The notes beneath the pieces were generated by a model. The model did no database searches, was not told the DNA's origin, and saw nothing but the letters and a program-made list of their open reading frames with translations. The position numbers were made by a program, and so were the translations under genes. 64,000 nt of DNA from Modicisalibacter ilicicola DSM 19980 (lineage in GTDB: Bacteria > Pseudomonadota > Gammaproteobacteria > Pseudomonadales > Halomonadaceae): NCBI RefSeq assembly GCF_900128925.1, contig NZ_FQUJ01000007.1, positions 153,984-217,983 of the forward strand, in the 5' to 3' direction. Below are positions 35,526 to 45,200 of this stretch, piece after piece. Within the stretch, counting starts at the first letter, position 1; every line of letters begins with the position of its first letter.

Positions 35526-37340
35526 ATGAGCTTCGACGCCAAGCATTTTCTCAAGACCGTCAGCGCGTCGCCGGGTGTCTATCGCATGCTCGACGGCGAG
35601 GGCAATGTGCTCTACGTCGGCAAGGCCAAGCGACTCAAGGCGCGCCTGGCCAGTTACTTTCGGGGTGCCTTGAACGCCAAGACCCAGGCGCTGGTGTCGC
35701 GCATCGCCGATGTCCAGGTCACCATCACCCGCAGCGAGACCGAAGCCCTGCTCCTCGAACAGACCCTGATCAAGGAGCTGCGCCCGCCCTACAACATCCT
35801 GCTGCGCGACGACAAGTCCTATCCCTACGTCTTCGTCAGCGACCGGCACCCCTATCCGGCCCTCGAATTCAAGCGCGTGCGCCAGAAACGCAACGACGGC
35901 CGCTACCTGGGCCCCTACCCCAGCTCGAGCGCGGTGCGCGAGAGCCTGGCATTGATGCAGAAGATCTTTCGCATCCGCAACTGCGAGGACACGGTGTTCG
36001 CCCACCGCACGCGGCCCTGCCTGCAGTATCAGATCAATCGCTGCAGCGCCCCTTGCGTCGACTACATCTCCAGGGAGGATTACCGGCGCGACCTGGAGCA
36101 TGCGGTGATGTGCCTGGAAGGCAAGAGCGAGCAGGTGACCGGTCAGTTGACGGCTGCCATGGAGGCCGCCAGCCATGCCCTCGATTTCGAGGAGGCCGCC
36201 CGCCTGCGCGATCAGGTGCAGCAGTTGCGCCGGCTTCAGGAGCGCCAGATCGTCGATACGGGGTCGGGCGATGCGGACATCTTCGCTCTCGCGGAACGAC
36301 CCGGGGCCCTGTGCATCAGCGTGTTGACGGTGCGCCAGGGGCGCATGCTCGGCGCTCGCCATCATACGCCCGACAACGGCCTCGACCTGCCCGTCGACGA
36401 GCTGCTGGGCGAATTCGTCAGCCAGTTCTACCTCGGCCAGGGACGCGAACTGCCCCAGGAGGTCATCACCAGTCGTCGCCTGCCGGATGCCGAGCTGATG
36501 CAGTCCGCCTTCAGCGAACAGGCCGGCAGGCGTATCCGCCTCGCGCACCAGGTGCGCGGCCACCGCGCCCAGTGGCTGCAACTGGCAAGCACCAATGCGG
36601 AGCAGCAATTGGCAACGCAACTGGCCAATCGCACCCAGCTCTCGAAGCGTTTCGAGGCGTTGCGGGATGCCCTGGGCATGGATACGACCCCGACACGCCT
36701 GGAATGCTTCGATATCAGCCATAGCCACGGCGAAGCCACGGTGGCCTCCTGCGTGGTCTTCGATCAGGACGGGCCGGTGAAGTCCGATTACCGCCGCTTC
36801 AACATCGAAGGCGTGGCGGCGGGAGACGATTACGCCGCCATGCGCCAGGCATTGATTCGGCGCTTCAAGCGACTCCAGCAGGGCGAGGGCAAATGTCCGG
36901 ACATCCTGCTGGTGGATGGCGGCAAGGGCCAGCTCAACATGGCCCGCGAGGTGTTCGCGGAGCTGGGTGTCAGCCACGTTCGGCTGGTCGGCGTCGCCAA
37001 GGGCACCACCCGCAAGCCGGGCCTGGAGACCCTGTTTCTCGAGACCGTCGACAACAGCCTGGGCCTGGAGGGCAGTTCGCCGGCGCTGCATCTGGTCCAG
37101 CACATCCGCGACGAAGCGCACCGCTTTGCCATCACCGGCCATCGGCAACGTCGTGACAAGGCACGCCGGACCTCGACACTGCAGGACATCCCCGGCGTCG
37201 GCCCCAGGCGTCGCCGGGAACTGCTGCGCTTCTTCGGTGGCCTGCAAGGCGTGCGGCACGCCACTCAGGACGAGCTGGCCCGGGTGCCGGGCATCAGTGC
37301 CAGCCTGGCGGCCACCATACACCAGACACTGCATGGATGA
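35526..37340 (+). CDS. uvrC: UvrABC excinuclease subunit C
   Basis: A 604-residue nuclease that makes both incisions in nucleotide excision repair. An N-terminal GIY-YIG domain (SPGVYRMLDGEGNVLYVGKAK), a central UVR motif (AMEAASHALDFEEAARLRDQVQ), an RNase H-like endonuclease half (ECFDISHSHGEA, LLVDGGKGQL) and C-terminal tandem HhH (IPGVGPRRRRELLRFFG) are all seen. Length matches E. coli UvrC (610). It lies 78 bp downstream of uvrY. Confidence 0.97.
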   Translation: MSFDAKHFLKTVSASPGVYRMLDGEGNVLYVGKAKRLKARLASYFRGALNAKTQALVSRIADVQVTITRSETEALLLEQTLIKELRPPYNILLRDDKSYPYVFVSDRHPYPALEFKRVRQKRNDGRYLGPYPSSSAVRESLALMQKIFRIRNCEDTVFAHRTRPCLQYQINRCSAPCVDYISREDYRRDLEHAVMCLEGKSEQVTGQLTAAMEAASHALDFEEAARLRDQVQQLRRLQERQIVDTGSGDADIFALAERPGALCISVLTVRQGRMLGARHHTPDNGLDLPVDELLGEFVSQFYLGQGRELPQEVITSRRLPDAELMQSAFSEQAGRRIRLAHQVRGHRAQWLQLASTNAEQQLATQLANRTQLSKRFEALRDALGMDTTPTRLECFDISHSHGEATVASCVVFDQDGPVKSDYRRFNIEGVAAGDDYAAMRQALIRRFKRLQQGEGKCPDILLVDGGKGQLNMAREVFAELGVSHVRLVGVAKGTTRKPGLETLFLETVDNSLGLEGSSPALHLVQHIRDEAHRFAITGHRQRRDKARRTSTLQDIPGVGPRRRRELLRFFGGLQGVRHATQDELARVPGISASLAATIHQTLHG

Positions 37341-37401
37341 TGGATACGATGGCGAATAGAATGATGGTTTTCGATCACCGGCATGGACTCCCGTTACCTC
37401 G

Positions 37402-37950
37402 ATGAACATACCCAACATCCTGACGCTTGCACGCATCCTGTTCATTCCGTTGCTGGTGATCCTCTTCTATGCACCCTATGACTGGAGCCTGAAGCTCACG
37501 GCGGCGCTGTTCGGTCTCGCGGCGCTCACCGACTGGCTGGATGGCTACCTGGCCCGGCGCTGGAATCAAAGCACCCCCTTCGGCGCCTTCCTCGATCCGG
37601 TGGCCGACAAGGTCATGGTCGCCGTGGCCCTGGCGCTGCTGATCGAACGCTTCGATTCGATCTGGCTGACCTTGCCGGCGCTGGTCATCATCGGCCGGGA
37701 AATCGTCATCTCGGCGCTACGCGAGTGGATGGCGGAGATGGGCAAGCGCGGCAGTGTCGCGGTGTCCTGGGTCGGCAAGGTCAAGACCACCCTGCAGATG
37801 ATCGCCCTGCTGCTGCTGCTGGGGTGGGCCCCGGGGACCTTGATTGCCATGCTGGGGGTCGTCACGCTGTATGCGGCGGCGGTACTGACGCTCTGGTCCA
37901 TGCTGCAATACCTGCGTGCCGCCTGGCCGGAACTGACGCGCTCGATGTGA
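37402..37950 (+). CDS. pgsA: CDP-diacylglycerol-glycerol-3-phosphate 3-phosphatidyltransferase
   Basis: A 182-residue membrane enzyme with about four to six helices that makes phosphatidylglycerol phosphate, the first step to PG and cardiolipin. The CDP-alcohol phosphotransferase motif D-G-x2-A-R-x8-G-x3-D-x3-D is complete ([23 protein letters not shown]). The ATG begins the typical [16 protein letters not shown] segment. Last gene of uvrY-uvrC-pgsA, followed directly by tRNA genes, as in E. coli. Confidence 0.97.
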   Translation: MNIPNILTLARILFIPLLVILFYAPYDWSLKLTAALFGLAALTDWLDGYLARRWNQSTPFGAFLDPVADKVMVAVALALLIERFDSIWLTLPALVIIGREIVISALREWMAEMGKRGSVAVSWVGKVKTTLQMIALLLLLGWAPGTLIAMLGVVTLYAAAVLTLWSMLQYLRAAWPELTRSM

Positions 37951-37975
37951 TCAGCAGGCAAAGCGCGATAAGCGT

Positions 37976-38003
37976 TTGACAGAGGCGTACTTATCTGTAG
38001 AAT
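37976..38003 (+). promoter_or_regulatory. Sigma-70 promoter of the tRNA cluster
   Basis: TTGACA (37976-37981) and TAGAAT (37998-38003) are 16 bp apart and 15 bp upstream of the tRNA-Gly gene, followed by a GC-rich discriminator (GCCTCG), as expected for stable RNA promoters. Confidence 0.85.
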
Positions 38004-38018
38004 GCCTCGTCGAGTCAA

Positions 38019-38093
38019 GCGGGAATAGCTCAGTGGTAGAGCACCACCTTGCCAAGGTGGGGGTCGCGAGTTCGAATCTCGTTTCCCGCTCCA
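38019..38093 (+). tRNA. tRNA-Gly (GCC)
   Basis: A 75-nt cloverleaf with encoded CCA. Acceptor GCGGGAA pairs with TTCCCGC, and the anticodon loop is CTTGCCAA with anticodon GCC. The T-loop is TTCGAATC. Confidence 0.96.
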
Positions 38094-38101
38094 AGAACTC
38101 G

Positions 38102-38129
38102 ACTTTGGCAGCGAAACTTTGGCAGCGAA
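38102..38129 (+). repeat. 14-bp direct tandem repeat between tRNA genes
   Basis: Two exact copies of ACTTTGGCAGCGAA lie back to back (38102-38115, 38116-38129) in the spacer between tRNA-Gly and tRNA-Cys. Confidence 0.95.
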
Positions 38130-38194
38130 GAAGCAACGCGAACCGCGAGCGGTTGTCTCCCGTGCTTCGCGCCAACGTCAAGGCAAGACAATGA

Positions 38195-38268
38195 GGCTGG
38201 ATGGCAGAGTGGTTATGCAGCGGACTGCAACTCCGTGTACGCCGGTTCGATTCCGACTCCAGCCTCCA
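38195..38268 (+). tRNA. tRNA-Cys (GCA)
   Basis: A 74-nt cloverleaf with encoded CCA. Acceptor GGCTGGA pairs with TCCAGCC, and the anticodon loop ACTGCAAC carries GCA. Standard T-loop TTCGATTC. Confidence 0.96.
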
Positions 38269-38303
38269 TTCCTCCCCTGGCCCGAACGGCCACCCCAATC
38301 CCC

Positions 38304-38392
38304 GCCCGGATGGCGAAATTGGTAGACGCAAGGGACTTAAAATCCCTCGGAGGTGATACTCCGTGCCGGTTCGAGCCCGGCTCCGGGCACCA
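38304..38392 (+). tRNA. tRNA-Leu (TAA)
   Basis: An 89-nt class II tRNA with a long variable arm (CGGAGGTGATACTCCG) and encoded CCA. Acceptor GCCCGGA pairs with TCCGGGC; anticodon TAA lies in ACTTAAAA. Gly-Cys-Leu clusters next to pgsA are also known from E. coli. Confidence 0.96.
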
Positions 38393-38511
38393 GTCCACGG
38401 GCTACCCTGGCTAACTTGGCCGTCCTGAGATGATACGACCTCTCCTTTACTCGTCACCCGGTGCGTCCGAACTCGCCGCACCACGACACATGGCTTGAAG
38501 GGCTGTCGCCG

Positions 38512-39687
38512 ATGTCACCATTGCGTCTGCGCGATCCTTACTTCAATTACCGCTACCGCCATTACCTGCATGTGCTGCGCACCAGCCTGGCGCTGGCGGC
38601 GACCTTCCTCATCGTCTCCCTGGTCCAGATCCCTCACAGCAGCTGGGCCCTCGTCAGCACCCTGGTGGTGGTCGGCAACCTGCCCCACATCGGCAGCGTG
38701 CTGGACAAGGGTGGCCAGCGACTGCTGGGGACGATTCTCGGTGCCACCTGGGGAATTGTGCTGATGCTGATCCCCGACCCTCCGGTAGGCGTGGTCCCGA
38801 TCTGGACCCTGATCAGCATCGCCATCGCCACCTATGCGACCTTTGCCACGCGCTACGGCTACAGTGCGCTGATATTCGGCATCTCGGTACTGCTGGTGGT
38901 GGGCAGCGGCGATCACGACCTTGCCATCGCGCTCTGGCGGGCCTTCAATGTGCTACTGGGAACACTGGTCGGCATACTCGTCACCGTGCTGGTGCTGCCC
39001 CAGAAGGCTACCGACGTGCTGCGCTTCCTGCTGGCTGACAATCTCGACAAGCTGGCACGCCTTTACCACGCCCATACCAGTGCTCCCGCCGAGAGCGATG
39101 TCGACACCCGCGACCTGCTCAAGACCACGACCGCCCAACTGGTGGAACAGAGGAAGCTCGTCGATGCCATTCACAGCGAACGACGCTTGGGTCGCAAGGA
39201 ACTCGACAGTCTACTGTCGCTGCAAAGGCGCATGCTCTCCACCATCGAGCTGCTGCTGGAAACCCACTGGACGACGCGTGCCGGACACGATCGCATCGAT
39301 GCCATGCAGGGCTTGCGCGAGTCACAGCATCGTCTTGCCCGCGTCCTGGGAACCCTGGCCTTCCAGGTGCGCACGGGCCAGCCCATCGAGGTCGAGGTGG
39401 AGCGATTCGACCTGGAACAGTATGCCACTCAGGCGACCTCGGCCCGGGGCGAGGATGGGCGTATGCTATTCAGCCCGAGCGGCTACTTGTGGCTCAATCG
39501 TGAGTTGGCGAGACTGACCCGCGAACTGAGCCTGCGCCTGGGCCGGCTGCGTCGTTTGCCAAGCAAGCGACTGCGGCGCCGAGCCAGCCACCACACGCTG
39601 GTCAGCGATGCACGCCGCCTGGCAGTAGGGCCCGGCGCGCGAAACAGCGACAAGGGAGTCCCACGGGATGATTCGCAGCGACCATGA
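38512..39687 (+). CDS. FUSC-family (YccS/aromatic acid exporter-like) membrane protein
   Basis: A 391-residue protein with an N-terminal block of about six membrane helices (HYLHVLRTSLALAATFLIVSLVQIP, PHIGSVLDKGGQRLLGTILGATWG, FNVLLGTLVGILVTVLVLP) and a long helical cytoplasmic part. The GTILGATWG region is the FUSC signature, seen in fusaric-acid/aromatic-acid efflux and YccS proteins. The ATG at 38512 is preferred; the frame opens earlier at a GTG (38461). It overlaps nadB by 20 bp. Substrate unknown. Confidence 0.85.
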   Translation: MSPLRLRDPYFNYRYRHYLHVLRTSLALAATFLIVSLVQIPHSSWALVSTLVVVGNLPHIGSVLDKGGQRLLGTILGATWGIVLMLIPDPPVGVVPIWTLISIAIATYATFATRYGYSALIFGISVLLVVGSGDHDLAIALWRAFNVLLGTLVGILVTVLVLPQKATDVLRFLLADNLDKLARLYHAHTSAPAESDVDTRDLLKTTTAQLVEQRKLVDAIHSERRLGRKELDSLLSLQRRMLSTIELLLETHWTTRAGHDRIDAMQGLRESQHRLARVLGTLAFQVRTGQPIEVEVERFDLEQYATQATSARGEDGRMLFSPSGYLWLNRELARLTRELSLRLGRLRRLPSKRLRRRASHHTLVSDARRLAVGPGARNSDKGVPRDDSQRP

Positions 39688-41239
39688 TGTTCTGATCATC
39701 GGCGGCGGGGTCGCCGGCCTGAGCCTGGCCCTCGAACTGGCCGATCACCGCCCGGTGACCCTCTTGCGTCCGGCCCAGGATGATCTGGGGGCCAGCGTCT
39801 GGGCCCAGGGCGGCATCGCTGCGGTGCTGGCGCCTCAGGACGACGTCGAGGCCCACGTCCAGGATACGCTGGTCGCCGGAGACGGCCTGTGCGACGAGGC
39901 GGCCGTGCGCTTCACCGTCGAGAACGGACGCGCCGCCATCGACTGGCTTCTGGGGCTCGGCGTGCCCTTCACGCCGGACACCACCACGGATGCGCCCTAC
40001 CCCTACCATCTCACCCGGGAAGGGGGCCATGGCGCCCGGCGCATCATCCATGCCGCCGACGCCACGGGCCGCGCGCTCATCGAGACCCTGCTGGACCACG
40101 TACGCCGACATCCCGCCATCCAACTGATCGGCGACCTGCAGGCCATCGAACTGCTCGAGGACCCTCGGGGCGACTGCCGTGGCGCGCTCTGCCTCGATGC
40201 GACCCATCGGCCCCATCTCGTCGCGGCACACGACACCGTGCTGGCGACCGGGGGGGCAAGCGGTCTTTACCGCCATACCACCAGCCCCGCGCCGGCCTGC
40301 GGAGAAGGCATGGCCATGGCGGCGGAACTGGGCGCCACGCTGATGAACCTCGAGTTCCAGCAGTTTCATCCCACCTGCCTCTACGATCCTTCCGGCACTC
40401 CCTTCCTGATCAGCGAGGCGGTACGCGGCGAAGGCGGCCTGCTGCGGGACGCACGGGGTCGACGCTTCATGCCCGACTACGACGAGCGTGCCGAACTGGC
40501 GCCGCGGGATATCGTCGCCCGTGCCATACACGCCGAGATACTGCGCGACGGGGGAACGCATGTGCTGCTCGACGTCACGCACCTCGAGCCAGGGCGCGTG
40601 CGGGAACATTTCCCGACCATCCACGCCCACTGCCTGAACCGAGGCCTCGATATCAACCGCCAGCCCATCCCGGTGGTCCCGGCCGCCCATTACAGTTGCG
40701 GCGGCATCGCCACCGACCTTCACGGCGCCAGTGACATCGGCCACCTGCATGCCATCGGGGAAGTGGCCTGTACCGGTCTGCACGGGGCCAATCGAATGGC
40801 CAGCAATTCGCTGCTGGAGTGTCTGGTCTTCGCGCGCGCGGCGGCCTCGGCGCTGCGCCGGAGATCGTCCGGGAGGCGCGGCGAGCCTGTGGAGCCCTCG
40901 ATTGCCCAGGCCGGGGTCGCGTCTCAGCAAAGCCTTGCTCGACGGCTCGAGGAATTACGCGACATCATGAGTCTGCATGCGGGCATCGTGCGCAGCGACG
41001 CGGGGCTTGCCTCGGGTCGCGATGCCCTGCGGCACCTGCGGGAAGCGAGTGAACCACTCTGGAAAGATCATGCCCCCACACCGGCGCTTGCCCGCCTGCG
41101 CCATGCACTGCTGCTGGCCGGCATGCTGCTCGATGTCGCCAGCGCACGACGTGAATCGCGAGGACTCCATCACAATCTTGATTGCCCGACCCACGGCACG
41201 GGCAAGGCCACTGCCTCGCGGATCAGGTCAGGCGCCTGA
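39668..41239 (+). CDS. nadB: L-aspartate oxidase
   Basis: A 523-residue FAD enzyme that oxidises aspartate to iminoaspartate for NAD synthesis. FAD-binding DVLIIGGGVAGLSLALEL is at the N-terminus. WAQGGIAAVL, EGGHGARRIIHAADATGRAL and HYSCGGIATDLHGA are typical of NadB, and the capping region HPTCLY separates it from fumarate reductase relatives. Its last 12 bp overlap the convergent ygfX gene. nadB beside sdhE-ygfX is a common gammaproteobacterial linkage. Confidence 0.95.
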   Translation: MIRSDHDVLIIGGGVAGLSLALELADHRPVTLLRPAQDDLGASVWAQGGIAAVLAPQDDVEAHVQDTLVAGDGLCDEAAVRFTVENGRAAIDWLLGLGVPFTPDTTTDAPYPYHLTREGGHGARRIIHAADATGRALIETLLDHVRRHPAIQLIGDLQAIELLEDPRGDCRGALCLDATHRPHLVAAHDTVLATGGASGLYRHTTSPAPACGEGMAMAAELGATLMNLEFQQFHPTCLYDPSGTPFLISEAVRGEGGLLRDARGRRFMPDYDERAELAPRDIVARAIHAEILRDGGTHVLLDVTHLEPGRVREHFPTIHAHCLNRGLDINRQPIPVVPAAHYSCGGIATDLHGASDIGHLHAIGEVACTGLHGANRMASNSLLECLVFARAAASALRRRSSGRRGEPVEPSIAQAGVASQQSLARRLEELRDIMSLHAGIVRSDAGLASGRDALRHLREASEPLWKDHAPTPALARLRHALLLAGMLLDVASARRESRGLHHNLDCPTHGTGKATASRIRSGA

Positions 41240-41629
41240 GGGAGACCACAGCAGCAGGCGTCGCAAGGCGCGACGCGATTCCCGGCTCGCGCTGTCCGGC
41301 CACAACCACCGACGCTCGCCGCCCACCCGCAAGCCGATCAGCCAGGGGCCAAGATAATCACAGCTCAACGCGACGTCGCGCCAGCCCTCGGCGTCTGTCC
41401 GGCGGGTCTGCCAGCCTCCTCCGGGGCCCGGAATCCAGCGCAATGCCCATGGCTGTTCCCGGCGCCACTCGCGCCCCAGCGCCAAGCAGAGCGCAGCGAG
41501 CACAACCACCAGAAGCCAGGGCGGCCCGTAAGCCCCGACCAGCAGGCATAGCCCCGCGACCAGCAACGCCTGGGTTGCCCACCGTAACCTAGAGGGTACG
41601 ATACTGATCGTTGCCGGTTGTTTCAGCAT
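41228..41629 (-). CDS. ygfX: YgfX-like membrane protein
   Basis: A 133-residue protein with two adjacent membrane helices (about 17-33 and 35-52) and a soluble tail (WQTRRTDAEGWRDVALSCDYLGPWLIGLRV). It overlaps sdhE by 41 bp in the same direction. In E. coli YgfX (CptA) is described as a toxin-like or SdhE-partner membrane protein. Sequence similarity is mainly topological, so the name rests on topology, length and synteny. Confidence 0.75.
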   Translation of the reverse strand: MLKQPATISIVPSRLRWATQALLVAGLCLLVGAYGPPWLLVVVLAALCLALGREWRREQPWALRWIPGPGGGWQTRRTDAEGWRDVALSCDYLGPWLIGLRVGGERRWLWPDSASRESRRALRRLLLWSPSGA

Positions 41630-41870
41630 ACTCGACGATCATCTTGACGATTCGACGAAGCGCCTCCTCCTGAGGCCATTCACGGCGCATCAGCCAAACG
41701 AACAGGTCCTGGTCCTCCTGTTCAATCAGGGCGCGATAGGCGGCCTGATCATCGGCATCGAGTTCGCTGTAGCGGTGCTTGAGAAACGGCACCAGCAACA
41801 GGTCGAGTTCCCACATGCCACGGCGCGAGTGCCAGTAGAGCCGTTTCAGTGCGACATCTTCGCTCACCAT
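41589..41870 (-). CDS. sdhE: FAD assembly factor SdhE (succinate dehydrogenase flavinylation)
   Basis: A 93-residue all-helical protein with the family RGxxE motif (RRGMWE, residues 16-21) and the downstream DLFVWLMRREWP segment. It attaches FAD to succinate dehydrogenase and fumarate reductase. The adjacent nadB and ygfX reproduce the E. coli ygfX-sdhE context. The ATG at 41870 has no strong ribosome-binding site. The upstream 203 bp, shared with divergent ihfB, hold its promoter. Confidence 0.93.
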   Translation of the reverse strand: MVSEDVALKRLYWHSRRGMWELDLLLVPFLKHRYSELDADDQAAYRALIEQEDQDLFVWLMRREWPQEEALRRIVKMIVEYAETTGNDQYRTL

Positions 41871-42073
41871 CTGACCTCAAGATATAGTGTTCAAGTAGGT
41901 GGCAGTATAACCGAGGCCGGCAGCGAAAACATGGGCCCATCGCCCGAGGTCTGGACCGCCTTTTATCGAGAGGCTAGTGCGTTGTTTTTTCTCGGTTTGC
42001 ACAGTATGCTCAGTAAAACAACAATACCTGCCAGCCTGTCGGCGGCAGAGTGCGCGCTGCACGGAGATATCCG

Positions 42074-42370
42074 ATGACCAAGTCCGAGTTGATCGAACAA
42101 ATCGCCATGCGACAGCCCGAGCTGTCACTCAAGGAAGTCGAGGCAGCGGTACGCATCATTCTCGACGACATCACCGAGGCGCTGGCCAGCGGCGGTCGCG
42201 TCGAGATACGGGGCTTCGGCAGCTTCTCCCTGCACTATCGCGAGCCTCGCCTGGGGCGGAACCCCAAGACCGGAGAGGCTGTCGATCTGGATGGTAAGTT
42301 CGTGCCACATTTCAAACCGGGCAAGGAATTACGCGAACAGGTCAACGCCAGCAAGGCTTTGGGCTACTGA
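42074..42370 (+). CDS. ihfB: Integration host factor subunit beta
   Basis: A 98-residue DNA-bending protein of the HU/IHF family. [11 protein letters not shown] at the start, [28 protein letters not shown] in the beta-arm and the Pro-containing tip identify IHF beta. It acts with IHF alpha in transcription, recombination and nucleoid structure. The ATG at 42074 gives the standard start; eight codons upstream are spurious. In most relatives ihfB follows rpsA; here rpsA lies 8 kb away on the other strand. Confidence 0.96.
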   Translation: MTKSELIEQIAMRQPELSLKEVEAAVRIILDDITEALASGGRVEIRGFGSFSLHYREPRLGRNPKTGEAVDLDGKFVPHFKPGKELREQVNASKALGY

Positions 42371-42426
42371 CAAGCCGTTTTCTCACGAACGCGACCGAAG
42401 CGACCGAAACAGAAAAGGACATAGTT

Positions 42427-42732
42427 ATGCGTTGGCTCAAAGGGCTGTTGCTGGCCGTCATCCTGCTGGTGGTCCTGTTGCTGGGCATTCTCTTTGCCGT
42501 CAACAACCAGCAGGCGTTGCCCCTGAATCTGATCTGGCTGGAGCTACCCCCCGCGTCGCTGTCGCTGTGGCTATTGATCGCCCTGGCCTTCGGGGTCGTG
42601 CTGGGCATGATCGCCATGAGTGGCGTCTACCTGCGCCTGCGGACACTGCTGACACGCGCCCAGCGCCATAACCAACAACAACGCAAGGAGCTGGATCGTC
42701 TGCGCACTCAGGAGTTCAAGGAAAGCCCCTAA
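42427..42732 (+). CDS. lapA: Lipopolysaccharide assembly protein A (DUF1049)
   Basis: A 101-residue inner-membrane protein with two helices (about 5-25 and 42-65) and a charged coiled-coil tail (RAQRHNQQQRKELDRLRTQEF). It matches LapA/YciS: FAVNNQQALPLNLIWLELPPASLSL. With LapB it regulates LpxC turnover and so LPS level. Stop and the next start are adjacent, showing coupling to lapB. Confidence 0.92.
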   Translation: MRWLKGLLLAVILLVVLLLGILFAVNNQQALPLNLIWLELPPASLSLWLLIALAFGVVLGMIAMSGVYLRLRTLLTRAQRHNQQQRKELDRLRTQEFKESP

Positions 42733-43917
42733 ATGCCTGATCTCTTGCTGCTGGCCCTGCTGGTGGCGGCAATCGCCATCGGCTGGTGGCTGGGTCGTCG
42801 TCAGCGAGACCCGCTAGAGCCTCGCCCCCGGCAGCAGACATCGCTTTCACGCGACTATTTCACGGGCCTCAATTATCTGCTCAACGAGCAGCCCGATCGT
42901 GCCATCGAAACCTTCGTCCAGGTGCTCGAGGTCGATAGCGATACCATCGAAACCCACATCGCCCTGGGCAACCTGTTCCGTTCCCGAGGAGAGGCCGATC
43001 GCGCCGTCAGGATTCACCAGAACCTTCTTGCGCGCCCCGCCCTCAGCGTGGCCCAGAGCGACCAGGTTCAGCTCGAACTGTCCCGCGACTTCCTGAACCT
43101 CGGCGTGCTCGACCGTGCCGAGCGACTGCTTCAACAGTTGATCCGCGACACCCGGGACGAGGCCATGCGTCGCTCCGCCAAGCGCCTGCTCGTCGATCTC
43201 TTCGAACGAGAGCGCGAGTGGCAGCAGGCGCTCGATGTCGCCTTGCCCAGACTGGTGCAGCAAGAAGCGGACATAAGGCGTGCAGCAGCCCATTGGCTCT
43301 GCGAACTGGCACACCAGCACATGAATGGCGCCAGTCCGTCCCTCGCGCGCAAACGTCTGCGTCAGGCGCTCGCCACCGATGCCTCGTGCATCCGCGCCAA
43401 CTGGCTGCTCGCGACCATCGAACGCGAGGCCGGCAACTACAAGGCCGAAATACGTGCCTTGCGGCGTATTCCCGAACAGGACAGAAGCTTTACCCCCATC
43501 ATCCTCGAGCCGCTACGCAACGCCTATCTCAAGCTCGAGGACGAAGAGGCGCTGGAGCAATGCCTGCGTGAACTGGACGAGGCCACCCCGTTCACCTGTG
43601 CGGTGATCATGCTCGCGCAGGCACTGGAACGTCGCGAGGGCATCGCTGCCGCGGCCGAATTCGCCGGCACCCGGCTCAATGCCAATCCGAGCCTGCGGGG
43701 TATCGACTACCTGATGGATCTTTACCTGCTGGATAGCGACGTGGCGCAGCACGAACACATTGTCGTGGTGAAGCAGCACATCACCAAGCTGCTGGAGGCA
43801 CGCCCCCGCTTTCGCTGCCATCGGTGCGGTTTCTCGGGCATGCAACTGCACTGGCAATGCCCCCGTTGTCGGAGCTGGGGCGCCATCAAGCCCATCAATG
43901 GCCTGGAGGGCGAGTGA
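42733..43917 (+). CDS. lapB: Lipopolysaccharide assembly protein B
   Basis: A 394-residue protein with an N-terminal membrane helix ([18 protein letters not shown]), about nine TPR-like repeats and a C-terminal rubredoxin-type zinc/iron site with two CxxC motifs ([10 protein letters not shown] and CPRCRSWG, about 362-382). It directs FtsH to LpxC and links LPS synthesis to transport. Length equals E. coli LapB (389). Its last 23 bp overlap the convergent pyrF gene. Confidence 0.95.
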   Translation: MPDLLLLALLVAAIAIGWWLGRRQRDPLEPRPRQQTSLSRDYFTGLNYLLNEQPDRAIETFVQVLEVDSDTIETHIALGNLFRSRGEADRAVRIHQNLLARPALSVAQSDQVQLELSRDFLNLGVLDRAERLLQQLIRDTRDEAMRRSAKRLLVDLFEREREWQQALDVALPRLVQQEADIRRAAAHWLCELAHQHMNGASPSLARKRLRQALATDASCIRANWLLATIEREAGNYKAEIRALRRIPEQDRSFTPIILEPLRNAYLKLEDEEALEQCLRELDEATPFTCAVIMLAQALERREGIAAAAEFAGTRLNANPSLRGIDYLMDLYLLDSDVAQHEHIVVVKQHITKLLEARPRFRCHRCGFSGMQLHWQCPRCRSWGAIKPINGLEGE

Positions 43918-44611
43918 CGAGTGACCGCTCGATGCCGGCCAGTGCTGCCATGGGGTCCTCGGCCTGGGTGATCGGGCGGCCGATGACCAGGTGAGTGCTC
44001 CCCGCCGCGAGGGCTCCGGAGGGAGTCAAGATGCGGCGCTGGTCGTCACTCGCACTGTTCTCGGGACGAATCCCCGGCGTCACCTTGAGGAATCCCTCCC
44101 CGCAGGCCCGGCGCACGGCCTCCGCTTCCTGCGAGGAGCATACGACCCCGGACAAGCCACACGCCTGTGCCAATGTTGCCAGTTTTTCCACCTGCTCGAG
44201 CGGCTCGAGGCCCACTCCCACCTCGGCCAGATCCTCGCGCTCCATGCTCGTGAGCACGGTCACTGCGATCAGTTGCGTCGACAAGCGGTTCCTGTCGAGC
44301 CGCTCCCGGGCCGCTTCCATCATCCGGCGCCCACCGCTGGCGTGCACGTTGACCATCCATACCCCCTGCTCCGCCGCAGCCTGCACCGCCCCCGCGACGG
44401 TATTGGGGATATCGTGAAACTTGAGATCGAGAAACACCTCGAAGCCGCGACCATGCAATGCTTCGATGACGCTGGGGCCGCTGCGAGTGAACAGCTCCTT
44501 GCCGACCTTGACCCGACATCGCCGAGGATCGAGCAGATCCGCCATGCACAGGGCCGCATCCAGAGAAGGGTAGTCGAGAGCAACGATCAACGGTGAATCA
44601 CGGTGAGACAT
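43895..44611 (-). CDS. pyrF: Orotidine 5'-phosphate decarboxylase
   Basis: A 238-residue TIM-barrel enzyme making UMP. Key features are [10 protein letters not shown] at the start, the catalytic [16 protein letters not shown] (Asp-Lys-Asp set), a mobile loop, and the C-terminal [17 protein letters not shown] phosphate-binding segment. Usually pyrF follows lapB in the same direction; here it is convergent with a 23-bp overlap. Confidence 0.96.
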   Translation of the reverse strand: MSHRDSPLIVALDYPSLDAALCMADLLDPRRCRVKVGKELFTRSGPSVIEALHGRGFEVFLDLKFHDIPNTVAGAVQAAAEQGVWMVNVHASGGRRMMEAARERLDRNRLSTQLIAVTVLTSMEREDLAEVGVGLEPLEQVEKLATLAQACGLSGVVCSSQEAEAVRRACGEGFLKVTPGIRPENSASDDQRRILTPSGALAAGSTHLVIGRPITQAEDPMAALAGIERSLVTRPPGH

Positions 44612-44854
44612 ACGGGCTCCGCGGATGAGTTTCGAGCCAGTATACCAGTCCGCGGCATCCCCTGAGCAGCCGCTGCTCGACGAGCATGCCGCATCCCATC
44701 ACGGGAAGGGCCGGGTCGATATCCTCAGCATGACGAGCCGATCTCTTCGGCACGACGAGCCAATTTCTTACATCAAATTAAGAATTAAGCGCTATTTATT
44801 ACGACACTGCTTCATTAGGGTGAGATTGCAACATCAACTATCCCAAGAGAAGGA
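44612..44854. other. Intergenic region between pyrF and the ComEA-like gene
   Basis: 243 bp with an AT-rich second half (about 44765-44830). It must carry the pyrF promoter (minus) and that of the ComEA-like gene (plus). No clear -35/-10 pair stands out; a plus-strand 77-codon frame here lacks coding signs. Confidence 0.5.
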
Positions 44855-45127
44855 ATGACGGTGAAAACATTATTCAAGGCAGCAATCTTCTGCCTCTTTC
44901 TCGGCATCGCACCACTGACCATGGCTCAGGAAGCTCCGAGCATCAACATCAATACCGCCGATACCGAAACCCTGGTACAGCTACCGGGCATTGGCAGTGC
45001 CAAGGCGCAAGCGATCGTCGAGGAGCGCACTGCCAACGGGCCCTTCAGGAGTGCCGATGACCTAGCCCGGGTCAATGGCATCGGCAATGCTACCGTGGAA
45101 GCGCTGCGCGAACGAATCGAGTTCTGA
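44855..45127 (+). CDS. ComEA-like helix-hairpin-helix DNA-binding protein
   Basis: A 90-residue exported protein with a signal peptide (about 1-24, ending PLTMAQ) and tandem HhH motifs ([38 protein letters not shown]). This is the ComEA domain found in periplasmic DNA-uptake receptors and in short proteins of unknown role. No other competence gene is close. It could bind incoming DNA; many gammaproteobacteria carry such short ComEA proteins. Confidence 0.88.
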   Translation: MTVKTLFKAAIFCLFLGIAPLTMAQEAPSININTADTETLVQLPGIGSAKAQAIVEERTANGPFRSADDLARVNGIGNATVEALRERIEF

Positions 45128-45148
45128 GGCTCGCCGTGCCTTGCCCTC

Positions 45149-45187
45149 GGCGCAACGAGGGCGTCTCTCGAAGACCCTCGTTGCGCC
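45149..45187. terminator. Shared hairpin terminator of the ComEA-like and SDR genes
   Basis: A perfect 13-bp stem (GGCGCAACGAGGG, 45149-45161, with 45175-45187) and 13-base loop lie between the two convergent genes. No T-run is present, so termination strength is uncertain. Confidence 0.6.
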
Positions 45188-45200
45188 TGGGCATTACGGT

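Noticed and set aside
44625-44858. A 77-codon plus-strand frame upstream of the ComEA-like gene
   Set aside because: No ribosome-binding site, AT-rich end and no similarity; it overlaps the next start.
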